From contig OW818697.1 of assembly GCA_942493365.1 (NCBI GenBank), positions 2,232,001 through 2,296,000 of the forward strand: DNA of 64,000 nucleotides, read 5' to 3'. Origin of the DNA: UBA8949 sp942493365. GTDB lineage: Bacteria; Bacillota; Clostridia; Saccharofermentanales; UBA5734. A program made the position numbers and the translations under genes. Below the pieces are notes generated by a model, which saw nothing but the letters and a program-made list of their open reading frames with translations, was not told where the DNA came from and did not search any database. How positions within the stretch are numbered: position 1 is the stretch's first letter; every line of letters begins with the position of its first letter. Of this stretch, positions 42,806-51,812 are shown one piece after another.

Positions 42806-44220
42806 GTGTGGACACTCCTTTCGGGGTGTGATGCCGGCGCGCCGGCGGTCAGGTGTTGTAACAGGCCCAGGAGGCCTGAAGCGTCGGGCGGGCAGACCTG
42901 GATCGGGAGGCCGATTTGATCGGCCAGTTGCTGCACGGTGCAGTCATCCAGAAGGATATCTTCGCCGGCCTTCAACAGGCAGGACGGCAGAATCAGGCAG
43001 ATGTTGGCGGGGCGATCAGGCCACTGACGCAGCGCCTCCGGGATTTGGGTGATGATGTCCTGGCCGGTCAGTAGGCCGGCGACCGTGATGCGCTCGCCGA
43101 AGAAGCGGTTGACGATGGCCGCGACGCGAATCTCGAGGCCGAAGCGGGCGGACATCTGGGGCAGCCAGGTTTGCAGGATCGGCGCGGCGGCGGTGCCGGT
43201 AACCAGGATGGCGGCGTCCGGACGGGCCGTTGCGCCAGCCGTCCACAACGGCGCGATGGCCTCGATGTCAGGCGCTTGCAGGCCTTCCGCCATTTCCTGT
43301 TGGAACAGCGAGGCCATGCCGACGCCGTTCTCAAGTTGGGGGAAATCCTCATAATCGGCGGCGGCCGGAAATGCGCGACCGGCTTTGATGTAAATCTCAT
43401 CGGCGGCATAAACCAGGCGGGTTTGACGCTCGTCCAGCATGGCGCGCTGGCGGGTCGCGACCTCGTCGAGAACAGCGGTCGCGTCGGCTCGCTCCAGCGG
43501 ACGCAGCGCGGTCAGGTGGTTGGCGTCGCGGTAGCGGGTGATGCCGACCGGCACGATGGCGATGCTCTGCACGGCTGGGCCGAGACCGATCAGGTCATCC
43601 AGCGTCCGCGTCAAAGCGGCTCCGTCGTTGAGCCCCGGGCAGAGCACGATTTGCACGTTCATGACGATGCCAGCGGCGGCGATGCGCTGCATGCGGGTCA
43701 TGATGGCGCCAGCCTCGCGGTGGCGCATCATCTTGAGGCGCAGCTGCGGGTCGGTGGTGTGCACCGACAGGTTGACCGGCGACAATCGGCAGGCAATCAG
43801 GCGATCCAACTCGGCATCGTCGATGTTGGTCAGCGTGACGTAGTTGCCGGTCAAAAAGGACAGCCGAAGGTCGTCGTCCTTGAAGTAGAGCGACGGCCGC
43901 ATGCCCGGCGGCAGCTGATCGATGAAGCAGAAAACGCAGTGATTCTGACAGCCCTGACAATCGGTCATCACCGCATTGTCAAAGTCCAGCCCCAGGTCCT
44001 CGTCCTCGTCCTTCTCGATGTCGTACTCGACAACCTCGCCGTCGGCTGACTCGATGGTCAGCAGCAGTTCCTCGCTCATCTGACGCAGGCGAAAGTCGAA
44101 AACGTCGAGCACCGGCTGGCCGTCGATCAGCAGCAGGCGATCGCCCGGTTGCAGGCCAAGATCACCGGCAATACTGCCGGCCTGGATGCCGCTGATCAGA
44201 TGTCCCTGGTTTTGCTGCAC
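42802..44220 (-). CDS. DUF512 radical-SAM-like protein with PDZ domain
   Basis: 472 residues from GTG 44220, preferred because AGGGAAGG lies just before it and the PDZ domain then begins within the first ten residues as in homologs; an in-frame ATG at 44283 would add 21 residues. The order is PDZ (ISGIQAGSIAGDLGLQPGDRL), radical-SAM-like Cys cluster CQGCQNHCVFCFIDQLP, then the DUF512 domain. The function is unknown; the gene is widely linked to der in Clostridia and in cyanobacteria it is a conserved Fe-S oxidoreductase. It lies downstream of rpmF and overlaps der. Confidence 0.88.
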   Translation of the reverse strand: MQQNQGHLISGIQAGSIAGDLGLQPGDRLLLIDGQPVLDVFDFRLRQMSEELLLTIESADGEVVEYDIEKDEDEDLGLDFDNAVMTDCQGCQNHCVFCFIDQLPPGMRPSLYFKDDDLRLSFLTGNYVTLTNIDDAELDRLIACRLSPVNLSVHTTDPQLRLKMMRHREAGAIMTRMQRIAAAGIVMNVQIVLCPGLNDGAALTRTLDDLIGLGPAVQSIAIVPVGITRYRDANHLTALRPLERADATAVLDEVATRQRAMLDERQTRLVYAADEIYIKAGRAFPAAADYEDFPQLENGVGMASLFQQEMAEGLQAPDIEAIAPLWTAGATARPDAAILVTGTAAAPILQTWLPQMSARFGLEIRVAAIVNRFFGERITVAGLLTGQDIITQIPEALRQWPDRPANICLILPSCLLKAGEDILLDDCTVQQLADQIGLPIQVCPPDASGLLGLLQHLTAGAPASHPERSVHT

Positions 44221-44366
44221 GCCTGCCTTCCCTTTCGTATCGTTGCCCTGCTTTCGCAGCCGGCACCTTCGTGTGTCCGGCATAGAAAAAGCAGCGAGTA
44301 TGCCAAAATCATCCCCGCTGCGTCAATGATCTTTTTGTCTGGATGGAACGCTAATAAACCAGCAGT

Positions 44367-44549
44367 TTATTTCTCGTCCATCTTGACAATTTCCTTGCCA
44401 TTGTAAAACCCACAAGTCTTGCAGACTTTGTGCGGCATTTTCTTTGTATGGCACTGCGGGCAGTCGACCAGACTGGGAATGCTCAGTTTGAAAAGGGATC
44501 TGTGCCGACTAGTTCTGGCTTTGGACCATTTACGTTTGGGATTTGCCAT
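44367..44549 (-). CDS. rpmF: 50S ribosomal protein L32
   Basis: 60 residues. MANPKRKWSKARTSRHRSL is the family N terminus, and the zinc-binding Cys set is CPQC...CKTC, here the C+ form. It follows the yceD gene by about 40 bases in the standard bacterial order. Confidence 0.97.
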   Translation of the reverse strand: MANPKRKWSKARTSRHRSLFKLSIPSLVDCPQCHTKKMPHKVCKTCGFYNGKEIVKMDEK

Positions 44550-44590
44550 TCCAAAACACCTCCATGTTGTCTACAGGGCTTGTCAAAGCG

Positions 44591-45100
44591 CTATAGCAGT
44601 TGTTTCAATTGTTCAAACGGGGAATCCTTCCCCTCGCGCGTCGCAGCGCATCCGCAGTCTTTCTCGTTTAGGTTGCTGCCGCAATCGGGACACAGGCCCT
44701 GGCAGTCTTCCCGACACAGCAGCTTGGGCGGTATCGCCGTCAGCAGATTGTCGCGAATCGTCTGTCCGATGTCCAGTTGGCCAGCGCTGTACCGGTAGCT
44801 GTCGTCATCTTCCTCGGTCTGCTCAGAGGCCTGAGGTCGAAATGCTTCAGCAATCGGGATTTCCAGTTCATAAACAACTGGAGTCAGGCAACGGGCACAA
44901 TCGACTTCGCAGCTGGCTGTCAAATTGCCGGTCAGGGTCAGAATACCTGCTCCGGTATTTTCCAGCAGTCCCCGAATCGTCGGCGGCCGGGTCAGACGAT
45001 AGTCCTGATTCGAAAAAGTCAGCTCATTCAGGCTGATTTCCGTTTCGATGGTCAGCGAAGCTCCCGTGCTACGTGATAAGGTCTTGATATCAATCAGCAT
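44591..45100 (-). CDS. yceD: YceD/DUF177 family protein
   Basis: 169 residues. The DUF177 core LTASCEVDCARCLTPVVYELEIPIAE with its CxxC, and the C-terminal Cys pairs LCREDCQGLCPDCGSNLNEKDC, are characteristic. It almost always precedes rpmF; a role in 23S rRNA accumulation is known for plant and bacterial homologs. It carries its own promoter and starts a leftward unit reaching at least rpmF. Confidence 0.92.
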   Translation of the reverse strand: MLIDIKTLSRSTGASLTIETEISLNELTFSNQDYRLTRPPTIRGLLENTGAGILTLTGNLTASCEVDCARCLTPVVYELEIPIAEAFRPQASEQTEEDDDSYRYSAGQLDIGQTIRDNLLTAIPPKLLCREDCQGLCPDCGSNLNEKDCGCAATREGKDSPFEQLKQLL

Positions 45101-45126
45101 GGTATTCCTCCACAGACGCGAACAAT

Positions 45127-45155
45127 ATTATCTATCAGAACGGCGCCAATGTCAA
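45127..45155 (-). promoter_or_regulatory. Promoter of yceD-rpmF
   Basis: Leftward TTGACA (45155-45150), 17-base spacer, GATAAT (45132-45127), followed by GGAGG before the yceD ATG. Confidence 0.85.
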
Positions 45156-45267
45156 GGCGTGATGGCGAAGTAACCTTATTCAGTTTTCACCTCTCAAATT
45201 CTTTTGAAACGCAGTCAAAAGCAATTGGTGTGGTGATAACGGTCATAATTTGTCTCGTCGTATGTTG

Positions 45268-45495
45268 TTATTCGCGCTCGGTGGTTTCCTGACTGGCCGT
45301 GGGTTGTGGCAAATTCGTGACCGCAACCAGCGACAAGACGAAAATCAGGCAAGATACACCCATCGCTATCGCCAATGCCGGCAAGATTAATCGGCGCGCA
45401 GATTTCGGATCTTTTGAGGCTGGTAGCCGCTGCCCACACACCTGGCAGATGTCCTTTTGGCGGTCATTCTCATTTCCGCAGAATTTGCATTTCAT
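45268..45495 (-). CDS. Zinc-ribbon single-span membrane protein
   Basis: 75 residues. An N-terminal zinc ribbon with Cys at 3, 6, 17 and 20 (MKCKFCGNE...CQVCG), a transmembrane helix at about residues 36-61, and a short outer tail rich in Thr, Gln and Glu. The Cys spacing is identical to that of the propeller proteins at 48.4 and 50.2 kb. It follows the 45535-46980 gene by 39 bases, so the two are cotranscribed. Function unknown. Confidence 0.7.
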   Translation of the reverse strand: MKCKFCGNENDRQKDICQVCGQRLPASKDPKSARRLILPALAIAMGVSCLIFVLSLVAVTNLPQPTASQETTERE

Positions 45496-45534
45496 AGCGT
45501 TTTGCTACTCAAAATGCATGGTTTCCTCCAATTT

Positions 45535-46980
45535 CTAATTTTCTAACGCCCTCGTTGTCACGCTGATGAATTTCAAAACGGCCGAATATAAATCACCGGT
45601 GTAAGTCGCGTCGGAAACGCTCTCGGCGATCGAATCAAGTTCAGCGGCGGAAATATTCTCAGTCGCTTTACCGCAAGTATAAACGACTAATTCATCACTA
45701 TTATAGTAGAATATTAAAAGAATGCCGTCCTGGGTGTCATGATATCCATAATTCCCATTATGATAATAAAACTCTGCATCTTCTAGTGCTGGTGATTGTG
45801 CTGTTATATTAATAAAACCAAGTGTAACAATGACGGCAATGTCCATATCAAAGCGGTAGCTCATGATGTCCAATTTGGTGGTCAATTTGGCAACCTCACG
45901 ATCGGAAAATAAATCGACCAAATCTTTAACCCTCTTGTCTGAAGCTTTTTCCAGGTCTTTAATCTCCCACTTTTTGTTAATTAGCGTTGACTCATCAGGT
46001 ACAAGCAACAGGGCACTCTCGACGATCCCCGACGCTGCGGCGAAGTCGTTTCCCCTGGTCAGTTCGGCGTCGATGGCAGCTAGCGTGTTGTCAATGATTT
46101 GCTTTGAATAATTTGCCAAGGTAGCTGTCATTTCGGCATCGTCGGGGATTGAGAGTAAGGCTGTGCGCAACGAATCGAGTGCGTTTTGCATTTCTCCCAG
46201 ACGCCAGAACGTGTCGGCTGAAGTCAGGGCTGCGGTACGATTGATGTCGTCCAATTGTTTGTGGTATGTCTCCCACAGCGCTACAAATTCCGGGTTGTCT
46301 TTCATAACAGTCAGCGCGAATTCCAACTCGGTCACCGTCTCCGTCAATTTGTCTTCAGCCATCAACGTTTCAACCTGCTCCAGTACATCCGTCCGATAGA
46401 TTTTGCTAGCTGCTACCAACTGCGTTTGGGCCGTTTGATAGTCCCCATCGGATTCAATAACCTGCTGATAACAGGTGATGGCCTGTGCATAGTCCTTCTC
46501 AGCCAAAAACGCTTCTGCTACAGCGAAGGTCAGCCGCGATTGGTGAAGCGCTTCAACAAAATCAATTTCACTTTGAGGTTGATCGCCGAGATCAATAGCC
46601 ATCAATTGTATTTGCTTGAGCTGTTCGATGGCTTGTTCGTAAGTCAGGGTCTTTTGATCAAACTGGGTGGCACTTTCCACTGCTCGGGCCGATAAGAATC
46701 GCAACGTCTCCTTTTCAGCACCTGCAAAACCTTTGATTTGCTCAAAATAGATCGCCTTTGCCGCATTCACATCGCCGCCAAGCAGTTTTGATTTCATTTG
46801 ATTGATCGGAGCGCTCCAGATCAGATAGCCGATCAGGCCGCTTGCAACCAGACCCACGGTGATGCTGGCGGTGAGAATAAAAACCTTGATTTTTCTGGAT
46901 ACTTTTTTGGCAGCTGGTGATGGTTCGGGTGTGGCTTGTTCACTTGGTTCATCGCAACTCGGACAAATCATTGGTGACAT
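45535..46980 (-). CDS. Membrane protein with TPR-like and TPM-like domains
   Basis: 481 residues with GGAGG before ATG 46980. Residues 1-12 hold a single CPSC pair (half of a zinc ribbon); a Pro/Ala/Lys linker leads to a transmembrane helix at about 32-54. The central 250 residues are helical, TPR-like repeats (LAEKDYAQAITCYQQVIESDGDY). The C-terminal 150 residues look like a TPM domain (FSDREVAKLTTKL...IAVIVTLGF...DGILLIFYYNSDELVVYTCG), known in some plant and bacterial proteins as a phosphatase or structural module. It heads a two-gene unit with the small zinc-ribbon gene. Confidence 0.65.
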   Translation of the reverse strand: MSPMICPSCDEPSEQATPEPSPAAKKVSRKIKVFILTASITVGLVASGLIGYLIWSAPINQMKSKLLGGDVNAAKAIYFEQIKGFAGAEKETLRFLSARAVESATQFDQKTLTYEQAIEQLKQIQLMAIDLGDQPQSEIDFVEALHQSRLTFAVAEAFLAEKDYAQAITCYQQVIESDGDYQTAQTQLVAASKIYRTDVLEQVETLMAEDKLTETVTELEFALTVMKDNPEFVALWETYHKQLDDINRTAALTSADTFWRLGEMQNALDSLRTALLSIPDDAEMTATLANYSKQIIDNTLAAIDAELTRGNDFAAASGIVESALLLVPDESTLINKKWEIKDLEKASDKRVKDLVDLFSDREVAKLTTKLDIMSYRFDMDIAVIVTLGFINITAQSPALEDAEFYYHNGNYGYHDTQDGILLIFYYNSDELVVYTCGKATENISAAELDSIAESVSDATYTGDLYSAVLKFISVTTRALEN

Positions 46981-47021
46981 CCTCCAAACACTTGACGGTG
47001 TTGAGCTGACTAAATGAAACT

Positions 47022-47050
47022 ATTATATATGATGCATTAAATAATTTCAC
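47022..47050 (-). promoter_or_regulatory. Promoter of the TPR/TPM gene
   Basis: Leftward GTGAAA (47050-47045), 17-base spacer, TATAAT (47027-47022). The IS1595-family element begins 18-23 bases upstream of it. Confidence 0.6.
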
Positions 47051-47067
47051 TATAATTTATATTTTTT

Positions 47068-48074
47068 AATATGGCTATGTCTTTAACTCAGTAGCACCTT
47101 GAAAATAGAACAAATGTTTGTTATCATGAACTATCGGTTATAGTTTGAGGGGGCATTGATTATGGCTAAGCAAGAAGCGATAAGTTTCATGATGTTCAAA
47201 AAATACTTTGTTGATGAAGAATCCTGCCGCGATCATCTGTTTCGGCTGCGTTGGCCAAATGGGTATTGCTGCTCTAGATGCGGCAGCATGAGTCATTATG
47301 TCATTGCAACGCGCAATCTTTATGAGTGTACTGACTGCCATTATCAGGCTTCGCTGACTACCGGGACAGTGATGGAAAGGACTCATCTGAGTTTGGAAAA
47401 ATGGTTTTGGGGCATTTATTTTGTCAGTAATGACAAGAGGGGCTGTTCGGCTACTCAAATCTCAAAAGAATTGGCAATCACCTACAAATCAGCTTGGTAT
47501 ATGCTGCACCGGATCCGAAAAGCGATGAAAGATCGGGATTCACAATACTTACTCAGCGGCCTGATCGAACTGGATGATTCATTCTTTGGAGCAGCCACTC
47601 AAGATGGAAAGCGTGGCAGAGGCACTGAAAAGGCAACGGTTATCGTGGGTTTATCAATTAATGAAAAAGGGCATCCGCAGTTTCTCAAGATGGATGTCGT
47701 GGACAACATGAAGGGGCAGACGATTGTGGACTTTGCTAATGCGCATATCGCCGAAGGATCAACAATTTCCAGCGACGCCTATCGTTCGTACCGCAAACTG
47801 CAGAAAGCAGGCTACCATCATGAGGCAAAAGTCTTCAATCCCAAAGAAGATTCAGAGCATCTGAAATGGCTGCATACGATCATTGGCAATACCAAATCCT
47901 TTATCAATGGCACCTTTCATGGATTAGGACAAAAGCACTTGCAGAGCTATCTTGATGAATTCTGCTATCGCTTCAACCGCCGATCGTTTTCCGGTGAACT
48001 TTTCAATCGTCTTTTGTCTTCGTGCCTCCTTTCTCACAAATTGAGTTATACTGAGTTAACGACATAGCCATATT
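47068..48074 (+). mobile_element. IS1595-family insertion sequence
   Basis: Imperfect terminal inverted repeats of 24 bases (47068-47091 and 48051-48074) match at 23 positions. The inner element, taking GGCTATGTC as the tip, spans 47073-48069, about 1 kb, normal for a minimal IS1595 member. No clear 8-base target duplication is seen; only ATAT is repeated at both tips. It carries one transposase gene, whose stop lies inside the right repeat. Confidence 0.9.
47162..48067 (+). CDS. IS1595-family transposase
   Basis: 301 residues from ATG 47162 (GAGGGGG upstream). The N-terminal zinc ribbon is CCSRCG...CTDC, followed by the IS1595/ISXO2 catalytic domain: IELDDSFFG (first Asp), ISSDAYRSYR (second Asp) and HTIIGNTKSFI (the N-x-K site of this family). 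All motifs are intact, so the copy may be active. The stop codon TAG is part of the right inverted repeat. Confidence 0.93.
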   Translation: MAKQEAISFMMFKKYFVDEESCRDHLFRLRWPNGYCCSRCGSMSHYVIATRNLYECTDCHYQASLTTGTVMERTHLSLEKWFWGIYFVSNDKRGCSATQISKELAITYKSAWYMLHRIRKAMKDRDSQYLLSGLIELDDSFFGAATQDGKRGRGTEKATVIVGLSINEKGHPQFLKMDVVDNMKGQTIVDFANAHIAEGSTISSDAYRSYRKLQKAGYHHEAKVFNPKEDSEHLKWLHTIIGNTKSFINGTFHGLGQKHLQSYLDEFCYRFNRRSFSGELFNRLLSSCLLSHKLSYTELTT

Positions 48075-48414
48075 AACAAAATCTCGTCAATATAACCATT
48101 CTTTTTTCATCGTTGCAAAGAAATTTCACAGCAAGCGATGTCATACGGAGATCCTTTCTGGCACATGCTACTGGATGCTTGCATAGAGATGTTAATAGCT
48201 TCTTTAGGATTTCGATCTCCTCTTCCAGCGCTCACGGCATAGCGTGGCTTGTGATGGATTCGCCGGTACTGTATTGCCCTGTTACGTACGATGTTTTTCA
48301 ATTCCCAGAACTTCTCCGACAAATATGACTGAGATAATCGATCAGGATCTATGGTTTGGGGTGCAAAAATGGGCTTGTAAATGTTAAAATCAGAGTCAAC
48401 AGGAGGATACAATC
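48075..48414. other. 340-base gap between the IS and the zinc-ribbon genes
   Basis: A leftward open frame of about 100 codons exists (ending near 48107) with a basic segment (LKNIVRNRAIQYRRIHHKP), but I recognise no family and its start would overlap the promoter of the next gene. It may be a decayed gene fragment. A conserved promoter-like block begins at 48365. Confidence 0.4.
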
Positions 48415-48417
48415 ATG
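48365..48417 (+). repeat. Duplicated upstream block, copy 1 (promoter and ribosome site)
   Basis: The segment AAAATGGGCTTGTAAATG-TTAAAAT-...CAACAGGAGGA up to the start codon is repeated at 50160-50213 with few changes. TAAAAT at 48385-48390 is the likely -10; AGGAGG is the ribosome site. Confidence 0.75.
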
Positions 48418-50073
48418 TTTTGTACACAATGTGGATTTGAAACGCCCGAAGACGGTGGCTTTTGCCCAAATTGCGGCGCGCAGCAGCAACCCATCGTACA
48501 TCCGCAATATCCCAAACAGTCGCAATATTTGAAGCCAGATCCTCGGCCTGTCGGTTCTTCGCCGATCGCCACATTTTTTCAACGCATCCCCAAAAATTCT
48601 TTGATAATTGGCGTGGCGGCGCTGGTCGTTGTCATTGTCGTTATTGTTTTGCTGACGACGCGTATAGGCAGCGGGGGCGATCGAGGTGGCAATTACGTGC
48701 AATATGCTGAAAACGCGATATATGGATTTAAGGACTTTGATCAAGATGAAGTTTTGTTTGTCACCAGAACTGGCTTGTTGAAGGACACCGTGCCTGTAGA
48801 CCTCGTTTCTATTGACAACCTATATGTTGGTAGTGGAAAAGTATCTGACGATCGTTCCGTAGCCGCATTCAAAGCTAAAGGTGATCTGCAAATCGTAACT
48901 ACCAGCGACAGTATCAAAGTCGATCAAGACCTCGTCGGTTATTTTGTCTTGGCTCGAAGCGGTCGGTCGGTGCTCTATTGTGCCACTAATGATGAAGAAG
49001 ATGTTGAGCTGATTTGTTATGATATCGGCAACAAAAGCTCCCGCATCATTGCGACGCTCGCATCAGACGAAACGATTGACCGCATCTGTCTTTCGCCAGA
49101 TGGCCTGTCGGTTGTGTATTCGATTCTTAGCGATAGCAAAATTGTGTGTTATCTTTCGACGAACGGCGGAGAAAGCAAGGAACTCGGGGATTATGTAAGG
49201 CCAATCGCCATAAGCGACGGTGCCAAACTGGTTTATTATTTTAAGGGGATCAAAGACACTAGGTTGATGGGTTCATTGAACATCCTCAAAAATGGCGAGG
49301 AAATCCATCTGCTTTCTGATTACTCTCTAAATAGATTATTTTTTAATCGGAGTTATAGCGAAATCGTTTTTACCGATAACGGCAAAACCTATTTTTGTAA
49401 AAATGGCAACGACCCACAAAAAATTCTTAACGGTGAAATAAGTGATTGGCGCACGCCTCTTGGCCGAGGCTATTTGCAAGCTGATACCTTTGTAGGTATG
49501 GTTGCTTCTTCAAACGAAGGGATCTATTATTTTGGCAATCAGGGCAACCTCGAGGAGATTGATATTTCAGATGGCTATATTGATTCACAGATTTCTGCCA
49601 ATGACCAATCGATGCTTTTTGTTGATGACCTGGGCAGCCTGCAAATCATCCGCGATCTGCGCCAATCGCTGGAGCCAGAGACGATGCTGGAAAATTTTGA
49701 TATTTTCGCAGTCTGTGCAAATGATGACTTTTCAACCATCTATTTTATCGATCGCGATAACGAGCTTTTTTATCTGAACGGTAGCGAACCCATGAGTATC
49801 GCCGATGACGTGAATACGGGAAATTTTTGTTTTGATGACAATAATGCACTCTATTTCATCGCCGACCAATCATCGGACGGCAGCGGGCAACTCTGCTCAT
49901 CACGCAACGGCAGTGAAAAAATCGAAATGGAGGAAGCTAGTGCAGTATCTTCAATTGGCTCTGTGGCTGGTGGCATCTATTATTACAACAACAATGACGA
50001 TAAAACATATTTCGTCTCCAGCGCTGGCCAAAACATCGAAATCGGTGACGGATTTATTTATCCAAATTATTAA
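48415..50073 (+). CDS. Zinc-ribbon, single-span membrane protein with beta-propeller ectodomain (paralog 1)
   Basis: 552 residues. The cytoplasmic zinc ribbon has Cys at 3, 6, 17 and 20 (MFCTQCGFE...FCPNCG). A linker and one transmembrane helix (about 62-84) lead to an outer domain of about 450 residues with repeated propeller-type strands (LSPDGLSVVYSIL, ISANDQSMLFVDDLGSLQII, FSTIYFIDRDNELFYLNG). It is the first of a tandem pair with 50211-51812; the two align along the whole length. Function unknown; an outside-in sensor or envelope scaffold is possible. Confidence 0.7.
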   Translation: MFCTQCGFETPEDGGFCPNCGAQQQPIVHPQYPKQSQYLKPDPRPVGSSPIATFFQRIPKNSLIIGVAALVVVIVVIVLLTTRIGSGGDRGGNYVQYAENAIYGFKDFDQDEVLFVTRTGLLKDTVPVDLVSIDNLYVGSGKVSDDRSVAAFKAKGDLQIVTTSDSIKVDQDLVGYFVLARSGRSVLYCATNDEEDVELICYDIGNKSSRIIATLASDETIDRICLSPDGLSVVYSILSDSKIVCYLSTNGGESKELGDYVRPIAISDGAKLVYYFKGIKDTRLMGSLNILKNGEEIHLLSDYSLNRLFFNRSYSEIVFTDNGKTYFCKNGNDPQKILNGEISDWRTPLGRGYLQADTFVGMVASSNEGIYYFGNQGNLEEIDISDGYIDSQISANDQSMLFVDDLGSLQIIRDLRQSLEPETMLENFDIFAVCANDDFSTIYFIDRDNELFYLNGSEPMSIADDVNTGNFCFDDNNALYFIADQSSDGSGQLCSSRNGSEKIEMEEASAVSSIGSVAGGIYYYNNNDDKTYFVSSAGQNIEIGDGFIYPNY

Positions 50074-50159
50074 CAACAGGTCATACCCGCGACCAGAATC
50101 TAGCAGAGACAAAATTGAGTGTGATGTTTAATCTGTGTCGGTTTTTTCCAGTTTGAGCG

Positions 50160-50213
50160 CCAAAATGGGTTTATAAATGTTAAAATCATAAACAACAGGA
50201 GGAAACTAACATG
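50160..50213 (+). repeat. Duplicated upstream block, copy 2
   Basis: Same block as at 48365-48417: AAAATGGGTTTATAAATG, -10 TAAAAT at 50181-50186, CAACAGGAGGA, then the start codon. Gene and promoter were therefore duplicated together. Confidence 0.75.
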
Positions 50214-51812
50214 TTTTGTGCACAATGTGGTTTTGAGACTCAGGAAACCGGTGGCTTTTGCCCCAATTGCGGCGCGCAGCAACCGGAAACATCACCCCAG
50301 CTAGCGCCGTCGCCGCCTAACTACCCGCAGCATGGCGTTAAATTACACGGACGAATCTCGAAAAAAGCGCTGATCATTGGCGGCTCCTGCCTGGTGGTGG
50401 TCGTGGTGGCGATTGTTCTTCTGGTCACCCTGCTGGGTGGTGGTGGCGGCGGCAATTTCAGCCAGGACAGCGGCAACGCCATCTATGGGCTGATGAATGC
50501 CGATCAGGATGAACTGGTTTTTATCACCCGAAACGCCTTGCTGGAAGATTCATTGAAGACTGATGATTCGTTGAGCGGACGCGTGGCGATTGATCAGTCG
50601 GTCGCAGTAATCAATGCCAAAGGCGATTTGCAGGTGGTCACTGCTGGCGGCATCGTCGAAATTGACCAGGATGTCAACGGCATGATTTCTTTGGCTCGCA
50701 GCGGCCGCACGGTGGCCTACTGCGCCCTCAACGATGATGACGATGTCGAACTGATCCGCTTTGACATCGCCAGCATGAAGGCTACGGTCGTCGCGACGCT
50801 CGCCAATGATGAGACGGTCTCCTCCATCTGTCTGTCACCGGATGGGCAGTCGATTGGCTATACGATTATCTCGGACAACGACGTTGTTGGCTATTTATCA
50901 GTCAATGGCGGCGAAAGCCAGGAAATCGGCGACAATTGTTCGCCATCCTTTCTCAGTGATGGCGCTACCCTGCTGTATTATCTGGAGACTGACGACAGCG
51001 GCTCGGAAAAGCAAGCTTTTTTTGTTCGCAAAAACGGTGATGACATCGAGATGATTTCGGAATACGATTACAACTTCATGTTTACCAACCGAACCTTCAC
51101 CGAGGTTGTTTTCGTTGAAAACGGTAAAACCTACTTCTGCAAAGACGGTAACGATCCGGAAAAAATACTCAGTTCAGCCATCTCCGGCTGGCTGACGGGC
51201 CCCGGGCAAAGTCAGTACGAGGCGAGCACATTTGTCGGGATGACCGCCACTTCAGATCATGACTATTTTTATTTCGGTCGTCAAGGCGACCTTGAGGAAA
51301 TTGACATGGTGGCCACCCGAGCACAAATCTCTGCCAACGGCCAGTCGATACTCTACCTCGATGATGACGGTGACCTGCAGATCATTCACAATCTCCAAAA
51401 CTCGCTGGAATCCGAAGTCCGCCTGAAAAATGCCGATATCATGGCGTTTAGAGCCAATGATGATTTCTCGGCCATCTATTTTGTCGATGACAATGATGAA
51501 CTGTTTTATCTGAACGGCAACGAGCCCAAGAGTATCGCTGATGATATCATCTACAACGACATTATCATGGACAGCAACAGCACTTTATATTTCATCGCCG
51601 ATCCCTCTTCAGACGATGGCAGCGGGCAGCTCAGCTCGACCCGCTTTGGCAGCGATCCGGTTGAAATCAAGGACGCCAGCGAGGTCATCTTGAACTATAA
51701 CATCGCCGGCGGCATTTACTATTACAATGTTGACGATGAAAAGACCTACTTTATCACCAGCAATGGCCAGATCGTCGAGATTGGTGATGGCCGTTACTCC
51801 TGGCGTTATTGA
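50211..51812 (+). CDS. Zinc-ribbon, single-span membrane protein with beta-propeller ectodomain (paralog 2)
   Basis: 533 residues. Cys at 3, 6, 17 and 20 (MFCAQCGFE...FCPNCG), a transmembrane helix around residues 54-76 followed by a Gly-rich stretch, and the same propeller-like ectodomain as its upstream paralog (LSPDGQSIGYTII, ISANGQSILYLDDDGDLQII, FSAIYFVDDNDELFYLNG). Its GC content is visibly higher than that of paralog 1, so the two have diverged in base use. It faces the HMA-SafE gene, with adjacent stop codons. Confidence 0.7.
   Translation: MFCAQCGFETQETGGFCPNCGAQQPETSPQLAPSPPNYPQHGVKLHGRISKKALIIGGSCLVVVVVAIVLLVTLLGGGGGGNFSQDSGNAIYGLMNADQDELVFITRNALLEDSLKTDDSLSGRVAIDQSVAVINAKGDLQVVTAGGIVEIDQDVNGMISLARSGRTVAYCALNDDDDVELIRFDIASMKATVVATLANDETVSSICLSPDGQSIGYTIISDNDVVGYLSVNGGESQEIGDNCSPSFLSDGATLLYYLETDDSGSEKQAFFVRKNGDDIEMISEYDYNFMFTNRTFTEVVFVENGKTYFCKDGNDPEKILSSAISGWLTGPGQSQYEASTFVGMTATSDHDYFYFGRQGDLEEIDMVATRAQISANGQSILYLDDDGDLQIIHNLQNSLESEVRLKNADIMAFRANDDFSAIYFVDDNDELFYLNGNEPKSIADDIIYNDIIMDSNSTLYFIADPSSDDGSGQLSSTRFGSDPVEIKDASEVILNYNIAGGIYYYNVDDEKTYFITSNGQIVEIGDGRYSWRY

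Noticed and set aside
41552..42919. Long open frame antisense to der
   Set aside because: Shadow of der; composition is that of a reversed GTPase frame.
44352..44370. Terminator after rpmF
   Set aside because: AATAAAC/GTTTATT can pair but no T tract follows, and the DUF512 gene continues in the same direction.
47065..48077. 8-base target duplication for the IS element
   Set aside because: Flanks TTTAATAT and ATATTAAC are not direct repeats.
48107..48412. Leftward gene of about 100 codons
   Set aside because: No recognisable family, its start lies in the promoter block of the next gene, and no ribosome site precedes it.
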